Of a DNA stretch of 64,000 nt, positions 52,684-60,955 are shown one piece after another. How positions within the stretch are numbered: the first letter of the stretch is position 1; every line of letters starts with the position of its first letter. Position numbers and translations under genes: made by a program. Under the pieces are notes generated by a model. That model saw only the letters and a program-made list of their open reading frames with translations, had not been told where the DNA came from and made no database searches. This DNA comes from Martelella endophytica (GTDB lineage: Bacteria > Pseudomonadota > Alphaproteobacteria > Rhizobiales > Rhizobiaceae): assembly GCF_000960975.1 (NCBI RefSeq), contig NZ_CP010803.1, positions 2,011,944 to 2,075,943 on the forward strand, read 5' to 3'.

Positions 52684-54210
52684 TCATTGGGGTTTGGGTG
52701 GCGCTCTGGTGACGTTGTCCCCGCCTTGTGCTGGCGATAAAGTAGACAAAGGTTTGTCTGGCAATGAAAGGCCACCCGGCCGGTAAGTTGGTGCGGCTGA
52801 ACGGGAGATCGGTAGACCCAGGTATTGCATTGCCGAGGGATGTTTCACTGGTCTGTTTCCGACCTGGCTGCGGCCAGCGACGTCCTTCAACGGCGATCCT
52901 TCCGGAGGATGAAGCTCCCTGACATAGTCTCGGGTGAGCGCCAGAAGATGATAGCTTTCCCCGCATGCGGAGCGCTCTATGACCGACTTCGACACGAGGC
53001 CGCGTACAGCTTCGTCGAAATGATCTTCTCCGAGTGTTGGTGCGGCCCGGCGCATATCCGCAAGAGAAAACGTCTCCGGCAGGCTTGAGATTGCCGACAA
53101 CAACGCGTGTTCATCCGCCGTGAGCCGGGCGAAGCTGCGCTGCAGCGAGGCTCTCATGCTCTGCTGATAGGCTGGAGCGGTGCGCCGCCCGTGCCGCAGG
53201 ATCGCAAGCGGCCGCTCAATCCGTTGCAACAGGTCGTCCAAGCCGAGTTCCGCAGCCCGGCCGGCCGCCAGCTCAAGCGCTAGTGGCAATCCGTCCAGGC
53301 TTCTGACGATTTCGGTCACCTGTCTGAGACAGGAGCTGCCCGGCGTAGGACGATTGGGTAGGCTACAGCCTGCGCGGTTGAGAAACAGCTGCACGGCCGG
53401 ACTTGCGGCAATCTCCTCGGCATTGGCGGAACGTCCGGGCAATGGCAACGGACGAAGCCTCAGAACGATTTCGCCGGCGATGCGCAAGGGTTCGCGGCTA
53501 GTTACGAGGAGTGTGGTGGGCGGGTTTTCCGCAAGCATCGTCTCGGCAAGACGCGCGACTTGGTCGATCACCTGTTCGCAATTGTCGAGCACCAGCAGCA
53601 GGCGAGATCCCCGAGTGAGAGGGTGTTGTTCGAGAACGGCGTGAACGCGCTCTGCAACATGATGTGTATCGTCGGGCTCTGCAAGATCGATCATGACAGC
53701 GTCCGCACCAGCAGCCGAGTAACGCCGAGCGAAGGCCTGAGCAACAACCGTTTTGCCAACGCCGCCCGGGCCAACAAGACTGATCAGGCCGTGACCGGAG
53801 AGCACCTCCAAATCGGCCAGCGTGTCATCGCGTCCGTGCAGGATGGGGACAGATTTCAGATCGGCAGCATCATGCGCAAGGGGGCTGGGCTGCGTCTCCG
53901 TTTCGGCAACGAAGGCATAGCCCCGCCCGGGGATGGCCCGTACAAAAGGGCAGGTTGCAGTAGCTCCGAGTGCTTTTCTAAGCGCCACCATATGAACCCT
54001 GAGTACCCCTTCAGACACGATGGTGTCCGGCCAGACGGTGGCAATCAGGTCAGCCTTGCCGATTAACTCTCCGGGTCGCGCGGCGAGCGTCGAGAGGATG
54101 TCGAAGGCGCGTGAACCAATCTTGATGGGCTGGTCGTCGCGCGAAAGCTGCCGCGCAGGAATATTGAGCTCGAAATTGGCGAAGCGGATCTTCTCCATGT
54201 GCAGCGTCAT
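52684..54210 (-). CDS. winged-helix (OmpR-type) NB-ARC/AfsR-like ATPase regulator, possibly C-terminally truncated
   Basis: 508 residues. An OmpR/PhoB-type winged helix at 6-102 (SRAFDILSTLAARPGELIGKADLIATVWP, RVHMVALRKALG) is followed by an NB-ARC ATPase with Walker A GPGGVGKT (147-154), Walker B LLLVLDNCE (204-212) and GLPLALELA (307-314). Proteins of this design in rhizobia normally continue with a TPR-like half to about 900 residues. Here the last 65 residues (after DYVRELHPPEGS) are Pro/Ser-rich and unlike the family, so the C-terminus may be lost by frameshift or deletion. Divergent from an SDR gene, its likely target. Confidence 0.85.
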   Translation of the reverse strand: MTLHMEKIRFANFELNIPARQLSRDDQPIKIGSRAFDILSTLAARPGELIGKADLIATVWPDTIVSEGVLRVHMVALRKALGATATCPFVRAIPGRGYAFVAETETQPSPLAHDAADLKSVPILHGRDDTLADLEVLSGHGLISLVGPGGVGKTVVAQAFARRYSAAGADAVMIDLAEPDDTHHVAERVHAVLEQHPLTRGSRLLLVLDNCEQVIDQVARLAETMLAENPPTTLLVTSREPLRIAGEIVLRLRPLPLPGRSANAEEIAASPAVQLFLNRAGCSLPNRPTPGSSCLRQVTEIVRSLDGLPLALELAAGRAAELGLDDLLQRIERPLAILRHGRRTAPAYQQSMRASLQRSFARLTADEHALLSAISSLPETFSLADMRRAAPTLGEDHFDEAVRGLVSKSVIERSACGESYHLLALTRDYVRELHPPEGSPLKDVAGRSQVGNRPVKHPSAMQYLGLPISRSAAPTYRPGGLSLPDKPLSTLSPAQGGDNVTRAPPKPQ

Positions 54211-54379
54211 GTTCGCCCCGTCCCAGATAGAGCCTATGAAAGATGGAAGGCGGAGGAACCTGCCGGCGATGTCGTTGGTTCCGGTCGCTCGAATAAACTT
54301 AACAAAATGATGGGGGCGGGAAAGATATATATACGTATAGGGCAGATATACGCGGGTATGCGGCAGTATTGCTATTTAC

Positions 54380-54402
54380 ACTATCCCTTAGGATAGTTTT
54401 TC
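54380..54402 (+). promoter_or_regulatory. hairpin with T tract in the regulator/SDR divergent gap
   Basis: ACTATCC (54380-54386), loop CTTA, GGATAGT (54391-54397), then TTTTCC. It looks like an intrinsic terminator about 100 bases before the SDR start, perhaps ending a transcript entering the SDR leader. AT-rich near-repeats (TATACGTATA, ATATACG, TATGCG) lie just upstream at 54325-54362 and could be an operator. Confidence 0.55.
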
Positions 54403-54504
54403 CGGTGTGGAATAGCCAGTAAAGCTGAACCCCCGGATATATGCTTTGGAACAGGACACCCAAGTGGCCTGCAGCTGCAGCCAGTTTTAGAACGGAGAAT
54501 TTCC

Positions 54505-55254
54505 ATGGATCGCTTTCACGACCGCACCGCGCTGGTTACCGGTGCTTCAAAGGGCATCGGACGGGCCATAGCCATACGTCTGGCATCCGAAGGTGCGCAT
54601 GTTGCTGTCAACTTCAACGAAGATGAAGACGGCGCAGGTCGGGTTGTCGAACAGATAATTGCGTGTGGCGGGAATGCATTTCCCGTTCAAGCTGATGTTG
54701 GTGCGCCGGGTGACATCGAAGCCATGTTTACGGTCATAGCAGAAAAGTTGGGGCGGCTTGATGTTCTAGTCAACAATGCCGGCATATACCGTTCTAGGCC
54801 TATCGAAGAGCTGGATGCGGCCGAATTCGATCGTCATTTCCACACTAATGTACTCGGCGGCATGATGGCGGTGCAGGCGGCGATGCCACTGCTGAATGCT
54901 GGGTCTGCCATCCTCTTCATAAGCTCTACCGCCAGTACCCAGGCGCCCGCGCTCGGTTCGGTTTACTCTGCCACAAAAGGAGCCGTAACCAGCGTAATCA
55001 AATCACTGGCAAAGGAGCTGGCGCCGTCCGGTATCCGTGTCAATGGTGTAAGCCCAGGTTTCGTTCGTACCGAGGGTGTGGCGTTAGCCGGCATGATCGG
55101 AACGGAATTCGAACAGCAGATCGTGGCAGCCACGCCGCTGGCCCGTGCAGGACGTCCGGAGGACATTGCTGCCGCTGCTGCATTCCTGACCTCCTACGAG
55201 GCAGACTTCATCACCGGTGAGGTGCTGGTGGTCTCCGGCGGACAAGCGATGTAG
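54505..55254 (+). CDS. short-chain dehydrogenase/reductase (FabG-like)
   Basis: 249 residues. TGASKGIGRAIAIRLASEG, VNNAGIY, ISSTASTQAPALGSVYSATKGAV (catalytic Ser, Tyr, Lys) and VNGVSPGFVRTEGV, ending FITGEVLVVSGGQAM, are classical FabG/3-oxoacyl-type SDR features. AACGGAGAATTTCC lies before the ATG. Divergent from the wHTH-NB-ARC regulator with a 294-base gap carrying a hairpin and AT-rich repeats. G+C looks slightly lower than in neighbours. Confidence 0.9.
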   Translation: MDRFHDRTALVTGASKGIGRAIAIRLASEGAHVAVNFNEDEDGAGRVVEQIIACGGNAFPVQADVGAPGDIEAMFTVIAEKLGRLDVLVNNAGIYRSRPIEELDAAEFDRHFHTNVLGGMMAVQAAMPLLNAGSAILFISSTASTQAPALGSVYSATKGAVTSVIKSLAKELAPSGIRVNGVSPGFVRTEGVALAGMIGTEFEQQIVAATPLARAGRPEDIAAAAAFLTSYEADFITGEVLVVSGGQAM

Positions 55255-55719
55255 ATGTTAATGTTAGCTGCACCATAAATAGCACATTTATGCGCGCTAT
55301 ATGATTGTTTTTATTGGATTCCAGTACGGCTTATTTTTTAGACATTATCCGATTCACTGAATGAAAGCATCTGATTCACCAAGTTCGGCTCTTCGCAGCT
55401 TTCTGGTAGAGCGATCACCGATTTGGCCACTCGCGTACAACGCTCTTCAGCTCCGAGATAGGAAAAGCGGTTTCATCCAGATTGACGATGGCGCGCGATA
55501 GGTCCTGTCGCTCGTAAAGCCACACCCATCCAAACAGGATCAGCAATCGGAGGAATTCCCGAATCCGCCATCAGTTTTTGACCTCGACGTGTAAGATGCC
55601 AAACAGTCTGCCGATTGTCCGTCATCGAATGATTATGGACAGAATGGGGTTTGGATTTCAGGAGGCTCTGGCTCGTCTGACTTGTTGATCTAAGCTGCGT
55701 TTGCGTGGTGTTGCAAGCG
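55255..55719. other. gene-poor AT-richer stretch with possible decayed coding remnant
   Basis: No intact gene. On the minus strand about 55415-55570 one frame reads a plausible C-terminus (LRLLILFGWVWLYERQDLSR, then ETAFPISELKSVVREWPNR and stop) without any start, family not recognised. The AT-rich first 150 bases (to about 55400) show nothing. Confidence 0.45.
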
Positions 55720-56142
55720 TCAGTTCTGGATTGTCTGTGGCACCGTCCTCTTTCGCTGTTTCAGGATTTGGCCACCTCTGCCGAAATAGACATCAGTTGG
55801 GGTGAGGTTGCCGAGGCCCCGTGGTATCGGCGGTTGTTGCAATGGTCGATGATTGCACTGATCTGAGCTTCCAGGTCTTCGGGGAAGAAGGAATTTTCGA
55901 GCAGGATCCGGTTTTTCAGTGTCTGGTGCCAGCGCTCGATCTTGTCCCGTCTCAACGCCTTTGAGACAGATCAGGCTCAACGGATAAGGGAGGGTTTTGG
56001 CCATCATAGCGTACGCAAAGACAAGGTGATAAAGGATATCCGCTGGGCCATCCGCAAATTCTATTCCGCTGAGGAGAAGATCAGCATCGTGCTGGAAGGC
56101 CAGCGCGGCGAAGACAGTATCGCCGTGCTCTGCCGGCAAGGA
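55720..56142. mobile_element. degraded IS3-family remnants, orfB end and orfA start in opposite orientation
   Basis: Minus strand, 55720-55958: the 3' end of an IS3-type orfB transposase (KIERWHQTLKNRILLEN, EDLEAQISAIIDHCNN, then after a frame change LTPTDVYFGRGGQILKQRKR). Plus strand, about 56029-56142: the 5' end of a matching orfA (FYSAEEKISIVLEGQRGEDS, then IAVLCRQG). The middle of the element is missing and the two ends face opposite ways, so deletion and inversion happened after insertion. Not functional. Confidence 0.8.
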
Positions 56143-56258
56143 CTCTTATATTCTCTATGAAACGGAAGATGGCGAATGGCATCGGGAATATGCCGAAGGC
56201 GTCGACAGGCCGGAGACGATTGTCGTGGATGACGAGAAACGGGACAAGCGATGAGCCT
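56143..56258 (+). pseudogene. orphan 3' end of an unidentified gene
   Basis: From the IS remnant, one frame reads ILYETEDGEWHREYAEGVD, then RPETIVVDDEKRDKR and TGA at 56256-56258, with no start codon or RBS of its own. A perfect 12-bp terminator follows 20 bases later. This is best explained as the tail of a gene whose 5' part was removed when the IS element inserted or rearranged. Family not recognised. Confidence 0.5.
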
Positions 56259-56277
56259 TAGGCCTCGCATGCACCTC

Positions 56278-56310
56278 AAAAGCCGCCGGAGACTGGAACC
56301 GGCGGCTTTT
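56278..56310. terminator. bidirectional 12-bp intrinsic terminator
   Basis: AAAAGCCGCCGG (56278-56289) pairs with CCGGCGGCTTTT (56299-56310), loop AGACTGGAA. With A runs on one side and T on the other it serves both the orphan plus-strand fragment and the minus-strand small gene that ends at 56326. Confidence 0.9.
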
Positions 56311-56325
56311 GCTTTCGTGGAACCA

Positions 56326-56508
56326 TCATCGGGTTTTCGGCGGAACGAGTTCAGCAAATGTGATTGTGCCTAGGACATCTGGAACACTGAGTTTTATGCG
56401 GCGCCTTGGCGACAGCATCGGGTCGGGCAGGAAGGGCTCGAGGTCCAGGGGCTCCGGTAGCGTTGCGATCCCATCACGGACAGCAATGGCGGTTTCATCC
56501 TTGGCCAT
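56326..56508 (-). CDS. small hypothetical protein, 60 residues
   Basis: Reads MAKDETAIAVRDGIATLPEP and continues Pro-, Asp- and Leu-rich to a basic SPRRRIKLS patch and a C-terminal TITFAELVPPKTR. GGAG lies 8 bases before the ATG. It begins 35 bases after the AraC regulator stop, same strand, and ends at the strong terminator, so it is probably co-transcribed with the regulator. No transmembrane segment or known family. Its length, RBS and position suggest a real small protein. Confidence 0.6.
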   Translation of the reverse strand: MAKDETAIAVRDGIATLPEPLDLEPFLPDPMLSPRRRIKLSVPDVLGTITFAELVPPKTR

Positions 56509-56543
56509 GGATTTTACTCCTCTTGAGATGGTTGCTCGCAGCC

Positions 56544-57104
56544 TCAGGAAAGGCGGTTCTGGGTGGCGCAGGCCCGCCGCCAGCCGGACGGCGTATAGCC
56601 GGTGTGCCGGCGGAAGATGCGCGAAAGATGCGCCTGGTCGGCAAGTCCACAATCAAGCGCAATTTCCGAAAGCGGGGCATCCGTCAGCGCGATCCGCCGC
56701 TTCGCCAGCTCCACGCGTCGGGCGATGACATAGGCATGCGGCGAAACGCCAAAGCTGACCTTGAAGGCGGCCGAGAAATAGCTCACGCTCAGCCGAAGCT
56801 GTCCGGCAAGATCAAGCAAGGCGATCGAACCGTCGATATTCTCCTCGATATAGCGCTTGATCTTGGAAACCTGCCATGGCGCAAGCCCACCCTTGGCGAT
56901 GGCCCGGTTCGCGGATGCCGGAGCTGGCGGCGCGCCGCTGCCAGCCATCATCTGCTGTGCCTGGCTGAGGCAGGCGAGCGCCTTGCCACTGTCGCTGCCG
57001 ATCAGCAGGAGCGCCTGCATGACGATATGCGAGACGTCGGCGGGCGCCTCTTTGCCGGAGGTCGTTACATGGTTGGCGGGCATTGGCAATGTGGCTTCGG
57101 TCAT
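56544..57104 (-). CDS. stand-alone AraC-type HTH transcriptional regulator
   Basis: 186 residues. Both HTH motifs of the AraC DNA-binding domain are present at about 95-180 (SIALLDLAGQLRLSVSYFSAAF; LSEIALDCGLADQAHLSRIFRR) with the FGVSPHAYV linker, but the N-terminal 75 residues carry no recognised sensor domain. This short SoxS-like form suggests control by expression level. GAGCCGAG precedes the ATG. A 60-codon gene follows in the same direction. Confidence 0.9.
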   Translation of the reverse strand: MTEATLPMPANHVTTSGKEAPADVSHIVMQALLLIGSDSGKALACLSQAQQMMAGSGAPPAPASANRAIAKGGLAPWQVSKIKRYIEENIDGSIALLDLAGQLRLSVSYFSAAFKVSFGVSPHAYVIARRVELAKRRIALTDAPLSEIALDCGLADQAHLSRIFRRHTGYTPSGWRRACATQNRLS

Positions 57105-57266
57105 TCTCGGCTCCTTGGAAGCAATCCATCGGGATGTTCGATGCCGTCATTGTTGACTGAAGCCAGTACCGTCGGAATCACACTCTAATGTCGAAAAGCA
57201 AGACATGGGTGTGACGACGCCATACCTGCGTATAGGTATCGGGATCGCAGTGCCCCAAAACATCAA

Positions 57267-57298
57267 AGCCGCCGTGCCATCGGGTGTGGCAGGCGGCT
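57267..57298 (-). terminator. terminator hairpin after dps
   Basis: AGCCGCC-g-TGCCA (57267-57279) pairs with TGGCAGGCGGCT (57287-57298) with one bulged base. On the minus strand it is followed by TTTGATGTTTTGG. It lies about 65 bases past the dps stop. Confidence 0.65.
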
Positions 57299-57363
57299 GA
57301 CAATGTCATGAAAAAAGGCCGGACGGACGCGGAGGTGGACACGCCCGCCCGGCAAGGGCTCCA

Positions 57364-57879
57364 TCAGGCGTTGGTGGAGCGAAGGATCTCGAACAGGAAC
57401 CAGACGCGCTTTTCTGTCTCGTCGATCCAGTTCTCCAGAAGGCTTGCGGTTGCCACGTCATTGTGCTCGTCGCACACGCCATGAAGGGCGCGCATGCGGG
57501 CCGCGAGATCGGCATTGTCGGAGCGCAGCTCCGCCAGCATTTCATGCGGATGGACGAATTCGGCGTCGTTGTCGGCAATGCGCTGTCGGGCGGCGATGGC
57601 CCCGATCGATGTCAGCGTCAGCCCGCCGAGCTTGCGGACGCGTTCTGCCAGCGGATCGGTCATCGCCAGCAGCTCGTCGGACTGGTCGTCAAGCATCAGA
57701 TGCCAATCGCGAAAGCTTGCGCCGGACATGTGCCAGTGAAAATTCTTGGTCTTCATGAAGAGCGCGAAGATATCGGCAAGAAGCGCATTGGCGCCGCCGC
57801 TGATATCCCTCGTTGCGTCTGCACCGAGGCCGGATGGCGTGTGGAGCGAGGCACCGCGGCTTGCATGGGTATGGGTCAT
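57364..57879 (-). CDS. dps: Dps/ferritin-like DNA-protection protein
   Basis: 171-residue Dps-family protein that stores iron and shields DNA in stationary phase. Family ferroxidase region: KTKNFHWHMSGASF with the conserved His, then DWHLMLDDQSDELLAMTDPLAERVRKLG with Asp and Glu ligands, and SLLENWIDETEKRVWFLFEIL at the C-terminus. AACAAGGAAAACGAC precedes the ATG. The gene after it on the plus side is a DUF1275 membrane protein gene (25 bases upstream in transcription order), so the two could be one transcript. Confidence 0.9.
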   Translation of the reverse strand: MTHTHASRGASLHTPSGLGADATRDISGGANALLADIFALFMKTKNFHWHMSGASFRDWHLMLDDQSDELLAMTDPLAERVRKLGGLTLTSIGAIAARQRIADNDAEFVHPHEMLAELRSDNADLAARMRALHGVCDEHNDVATASLLENWIDETEKRVWFLFEILRSTNA

Positions 57880-57903
57880 TGTCGTTTTCCTTGTTGAAGA
57901 CGG

Positions 57904-58770
57904 TTACTCAAATCGTCCGCTCGCCGGTGGATCGCTGGCCGGAAAGCTCTCCCGCAACGTTTCGTCGAGGATGTCATCGGCTGAAGCGTTGCGTTCATCG
58001 CGTTCGACCTTGCCGGCACTCTGCTGACGTTCGCCGGTGAGATGGTCCGGCTTCGGACCTGACGGGATCATGTGAAGGCTCCGATTGAGGCTGGAATTTG
58101 GTATCCCCTCGCCCTCATGCCCCGTCAGCAGCGCCGCGACCATGAGCAGGGGTGGGAACAGAAAGCAGAAACGATGCAGGAAATGGTAGGCGAGCGCCGC
58201 CCCGACGCAGCCGATGGCAAAGCACAAGAGTGCCCGCATCAAGGGCGCAAGCTTCGGCAGAACCGCCCTGGCGGAAGCCTCGCCTCCCCAGAGCAGGTCG
58301 GAAAGGTCGATCATGATCTGGGTTGTGGTCCCGGTCAGCAGCGTCGTCGGTGGCAGATCGGTCATGTGCACACGATGAAGCGCATTCTGGATCGCCATCG
58401 CCACGACAAGCACCATGCCGAGCAGGATCTCGCCAATGCTGCCGGAATAGTGCGCCGGAAGATCAAAGGCCAGCGCCGCGGCAATAACGAACAGCACCAA
58501 TTGAAGGACAAGGAAAACCGGGATCACCGGATAGCGGCTCAGCTGCAGCCACCGACCTGCCCGCCGCACGACCATGACGGTGAGGCAGAAGACCGGTAGT
58601 GCCAGAAGCTTGGCGACCACACCGCCTGTTCCGGTTGCGATCGTGGCGCCGAGGGTCACGAAGTTGCCTGTCACATGCGCGGTAAACAGGCCGCCCAGCG
58701 CGATGAACCCCATCGTATCGACATAGCCGCCGTTAAAACTCAGTATCGATGCAAGCGCTGCCCGCGACAT
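57904..58770 (-). CDS. DUF1275 (YoaK) membrane protein with SFPASDPP tail
   Basis: 288 residues. The first 215 form a six-helix DUF1275 protein (SFNGGYVDTMGFIALGGLFTAHVTGN; RVHMTDLPPTTLLTGTTTQI), a family of unknown transport-like function. The C-terminal 75 residues are hydrophilic and end DDILDETLRESFPASDPPAS, a motif otherwise seen as a separate small protein in alphaproteobacteria. So this looks like a fusion or a tail acquired by the membrane protein. ATG 58770 has CGGAG upstream. Immediately upstream of dps. Confidence 0.85.
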   Translation of the reverse strand: MSRAALASILSFNGGYVDTMGFIALGGLFTAHVTGNFVTLGATIATGTGGVVAKLLALPVFCLTVMVVRRAGRWLQLSRYPVIPVFLVLQLVLFVIAAALAFDLPAHYSGSIGEILLGMVLVVAMAIQNALHRVHMTDLPPTTLLTGTTTQIMIDLSDLLWGGEASARAVLPKLAPLMRALLCFAIGCVGAALAYHFLHRFCFLFPPLLMVAALLTGHEGEGIPNSSLNRSLHMIPSGPKPDHLTGERQQSAGKVERDERNASADDILDETLRESFPASDPPASGRFE

Positions 58771-58828
58771 GTCGGTACTCCGTCCGGGATAAGGCCACGG
58801 CGGGCGCCCCGCCATGGCACAAACCGTT

Positions 58829-59800
58829 TCAGCCCTGGATAAAGGCCAGAATATCGGGATTGATCACCTCGGCATGGGTGGTCAGCATGCCGTGCGGGAA
58901 GCCCGGATAGATCTTCAGCTGCGAGCCGGACACCAGTTTCGCCTGCAGCTCGGAAGCGTCCTTGTAGGGCACGATCTGATCGTCATCGCCCTGCAGGATC
59001 AACGTCGGCACGGTGATCGCCTTGAGATCGTCCGTCTGGTCGGTTTCCGAAAACGCCTTGATACCGTCGTAATGGGCCTTGGCGCTGCCGTTCATGCCCT
59101 GCCGCCACCAGTTGGTGATCACGCCTTGATAGACCTTCGCATCGGGACGGTTGAAACCGTAGAATGGGCCGGAGGCGACATCAAGGAAGAACTGCGCCCG
59201 GTTCGCCGCAAGCTGCGCACGGAAGTCATCGAAGACAGCAATCGGCGTGCCGCCGGGATTGCTGTCGGACTTGACCATGATCGGCGGCACTGCGGCAACC
59301 ATGACGAGGCCGGCAACGCGCCCCTGAGGCTGGCCGAAACGGGCAACGTATGCAAGCGCCTCGCCGCCACCGGTGGAATGGCCGATATGGACTGCATTCT
59401 TGAGGTCAAGCGCGGCAGTGACAGCTGCGGCATCGGCGGCATAATGCGCCATGTCGTGCCCGTCGCTCACCTGCGCCGAACGGCCGTGGCCACGGCGGTC
59501 ATGGGCGACAACGCGAAAGCCCTTGTTGACGAAGAACATCATCTGGGCGTCCCAGTCATCGCTGGAAAGCGGCCAGCCATGGTGGAACATGATCGGCTGG
59601 GCATCTTTCGGACCCCAGTCCTTGTAGAAAATCTCGACGCCATCCTCGGTGGTGATAAAGTTCTCGGCCATCTGGCTCGCTCCTTCAGGTTGATTTTCGG
59701 GCTCATCCGCCATCGCGATTGACGGAAGCACAGCAAAGAAAGATGCGGATGCCCCGCCAATCAGCGCTTGCCGGCGTGTGAGGGAAATCAGGTCGTTCAC
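58829..59800 (-). CDS. Tat-exported alpha/beta hydrolase, non-heme chloroperoxidase type
   Basis: 323 residues. A twin-arginine leader (SLTRRQALIGGASASFFAV, cleavage near AMADEP) precedes the core that starts ENFITTEDGVEIFYKDWG. Oxyanion MFHHGWPLSSDDWD, nucleophile GHSTGGGEAL, acid in QGDDDQIVPY, base His in PGFPHGML are those of bacterial perhydrolases/chloroperoxidases. Close relatives are usually cytoplasmic, so the export signal is an oddity. The gene stands about 58 bases before the DUF1275 gene in the same direction. Confidence 0.9.
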   Translation of the reverse strand: MNDLISLTRRQALIGGASASFFAVLPSIAMADEPENQPEGASQMAENFITTEDGVEIFYKDWGPKDAQPIMFHHGWPLSSDDWDAQMMFFVNKGFRVVAHDRRGHGRSAQVSDGHDMAHYAADAAAVTAALDLKNAVHIGHSTGGGEALAYVARFGQPQGRVAGLVMVAAVPPIMVKSDSNPGGTPIAVFDDFRAQLAANRAQFFLDVASGPFYGFNRPDAKVYQGVITNWWRQGMNGSAKAHYDGIKAFSETDQTDDLKAITVPTLILQGDDDQIVPYKDASELQAKLVSGSQLKIYPGFPHGMLTTHAEVINPDILAFIQG

Positions 59801-59889
59801 GTTCGTCTCCTTCAGATATCGACAAGCCCTTGCGGTTGTTCTGACGGAGACGAAACTAGCGATGAGGGAGACATGCCGATTGTCAAAAC

Positions 59890-60720
59890 ATCAGGCGGTT
59901 TGAACGATCGTGCGGTGGAGTTTGGCTGGCAGATGCGAACTTGCCCCGAGCGCCGGCGCTTCGGCTACCGCCGGATCCATTTCATGCTGGATCGGCAAAG
60001 GATCGTCATGAACCTGAAGAAACTCCGGCGGCTTTACCGGGAAGAGAAGCTGACCGTGCGCAAGCGCGGCAGCCGCGAGAGGGCATTGAGAACAAGGCGA
60101 CCATTGGGCTTGCCCTCACGCCCCATCGAGCGCTGGAGCCCGGATTTCATCAGTGATGCCTTCATAGATGGCCGCCGCTTCCAGGTGTCGTAAATGGCTT
60201 CACCCGCGAATGCTTGTGTCTCGTCGCGGACACATCGCTGTCTGGCGTTCGCCTTGCCCGGGAGCTGGACACCTTCATCGACAGGCGAGGCAAGCCAAGG
60301 ACTACTGTTTCCGATAACGGCACGGAGATGACCAGTATGGCGATCCTCAAATGATGCCAGGAGACCCATATTGAATGGCACTATATCGCTCCCGGCAGGT
60401 CGATGCAGAACGGCTTTATCGAAAGCTTCATGTGTAGACGGCCCCGCGGGCGCAAGTGCTTTAATTGTGATGTCCATCGGTGGTGAGTTTATGTATTCGG
60501 CCTGTTCATGCAGCCCTTGCATGACTGCGGGCCCTGATGGTGTGCGCCGATCAGCGAGACGCTGTTCTCGTCGCTCGCCAAAGCGCGCGCTGCCATCTCA
60601 ATTTGGAAGGAGGATTACAACGCAAACAGGCCGCTTTCATCGCTGGGCAATATCATCACCAACGAGCTCGCAATGAAAATGGCACTGGAGAAACAGGCCG
60701 CTTGAGGCCAGATTGGAAAC
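59890..60720 (+). mobile_element. degraded IS3-family (IS407-group-like) orfB transposase remnant
   Basis: Frames on the plus strand together give a decayed DDE transposase: RRRFGYRRIHFMLDRQRIVM and LKKLRRLYREEKL in one frame (stop 60191-60193), then FTRECLCLVADTSLSGVRLA, VSDNGTEMTSMAILK with TGA in place of Trp, and HIEWHYIAPGRSMQNGFIESF in a second, and finally LFSSLAKARAAISIWKEDYN and a terminal QAA to TGA 60703-60705. At least one frameshift, one nonsense change and a scrambled stretch (about 60440-60560) are present. No intact inverted repeats identified. Confidence 0.85.
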
Positions 60721-60955
60721 CCGATAATCTCCGGAAAATGGAAGAAAATCGGGCCTCAGGTCAACAATCCTCTACACATGCCACCCGTCCGGCGAAGCCG
60801 ATGCTTCACATCGGAACCAAAACCCAACTTTTTGTGACTTTCATTGGGGGCGTTTACAGTTAACGCTCTGCCCAATAACTCTTAACAACACTGAACTCGT
60901 CCGATAGGTGGCTTGCGGTCACTCTTTCTGCATCCAGATGCAAAAGGAGTTTTCG

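Noticed and set aside
51003..52775. 590-codon minus-strand frame across the SDR and SLAC1-type genes
   Set aside because: Shadow of the SLAC1-type gene in another frame; no recognisable motifs.
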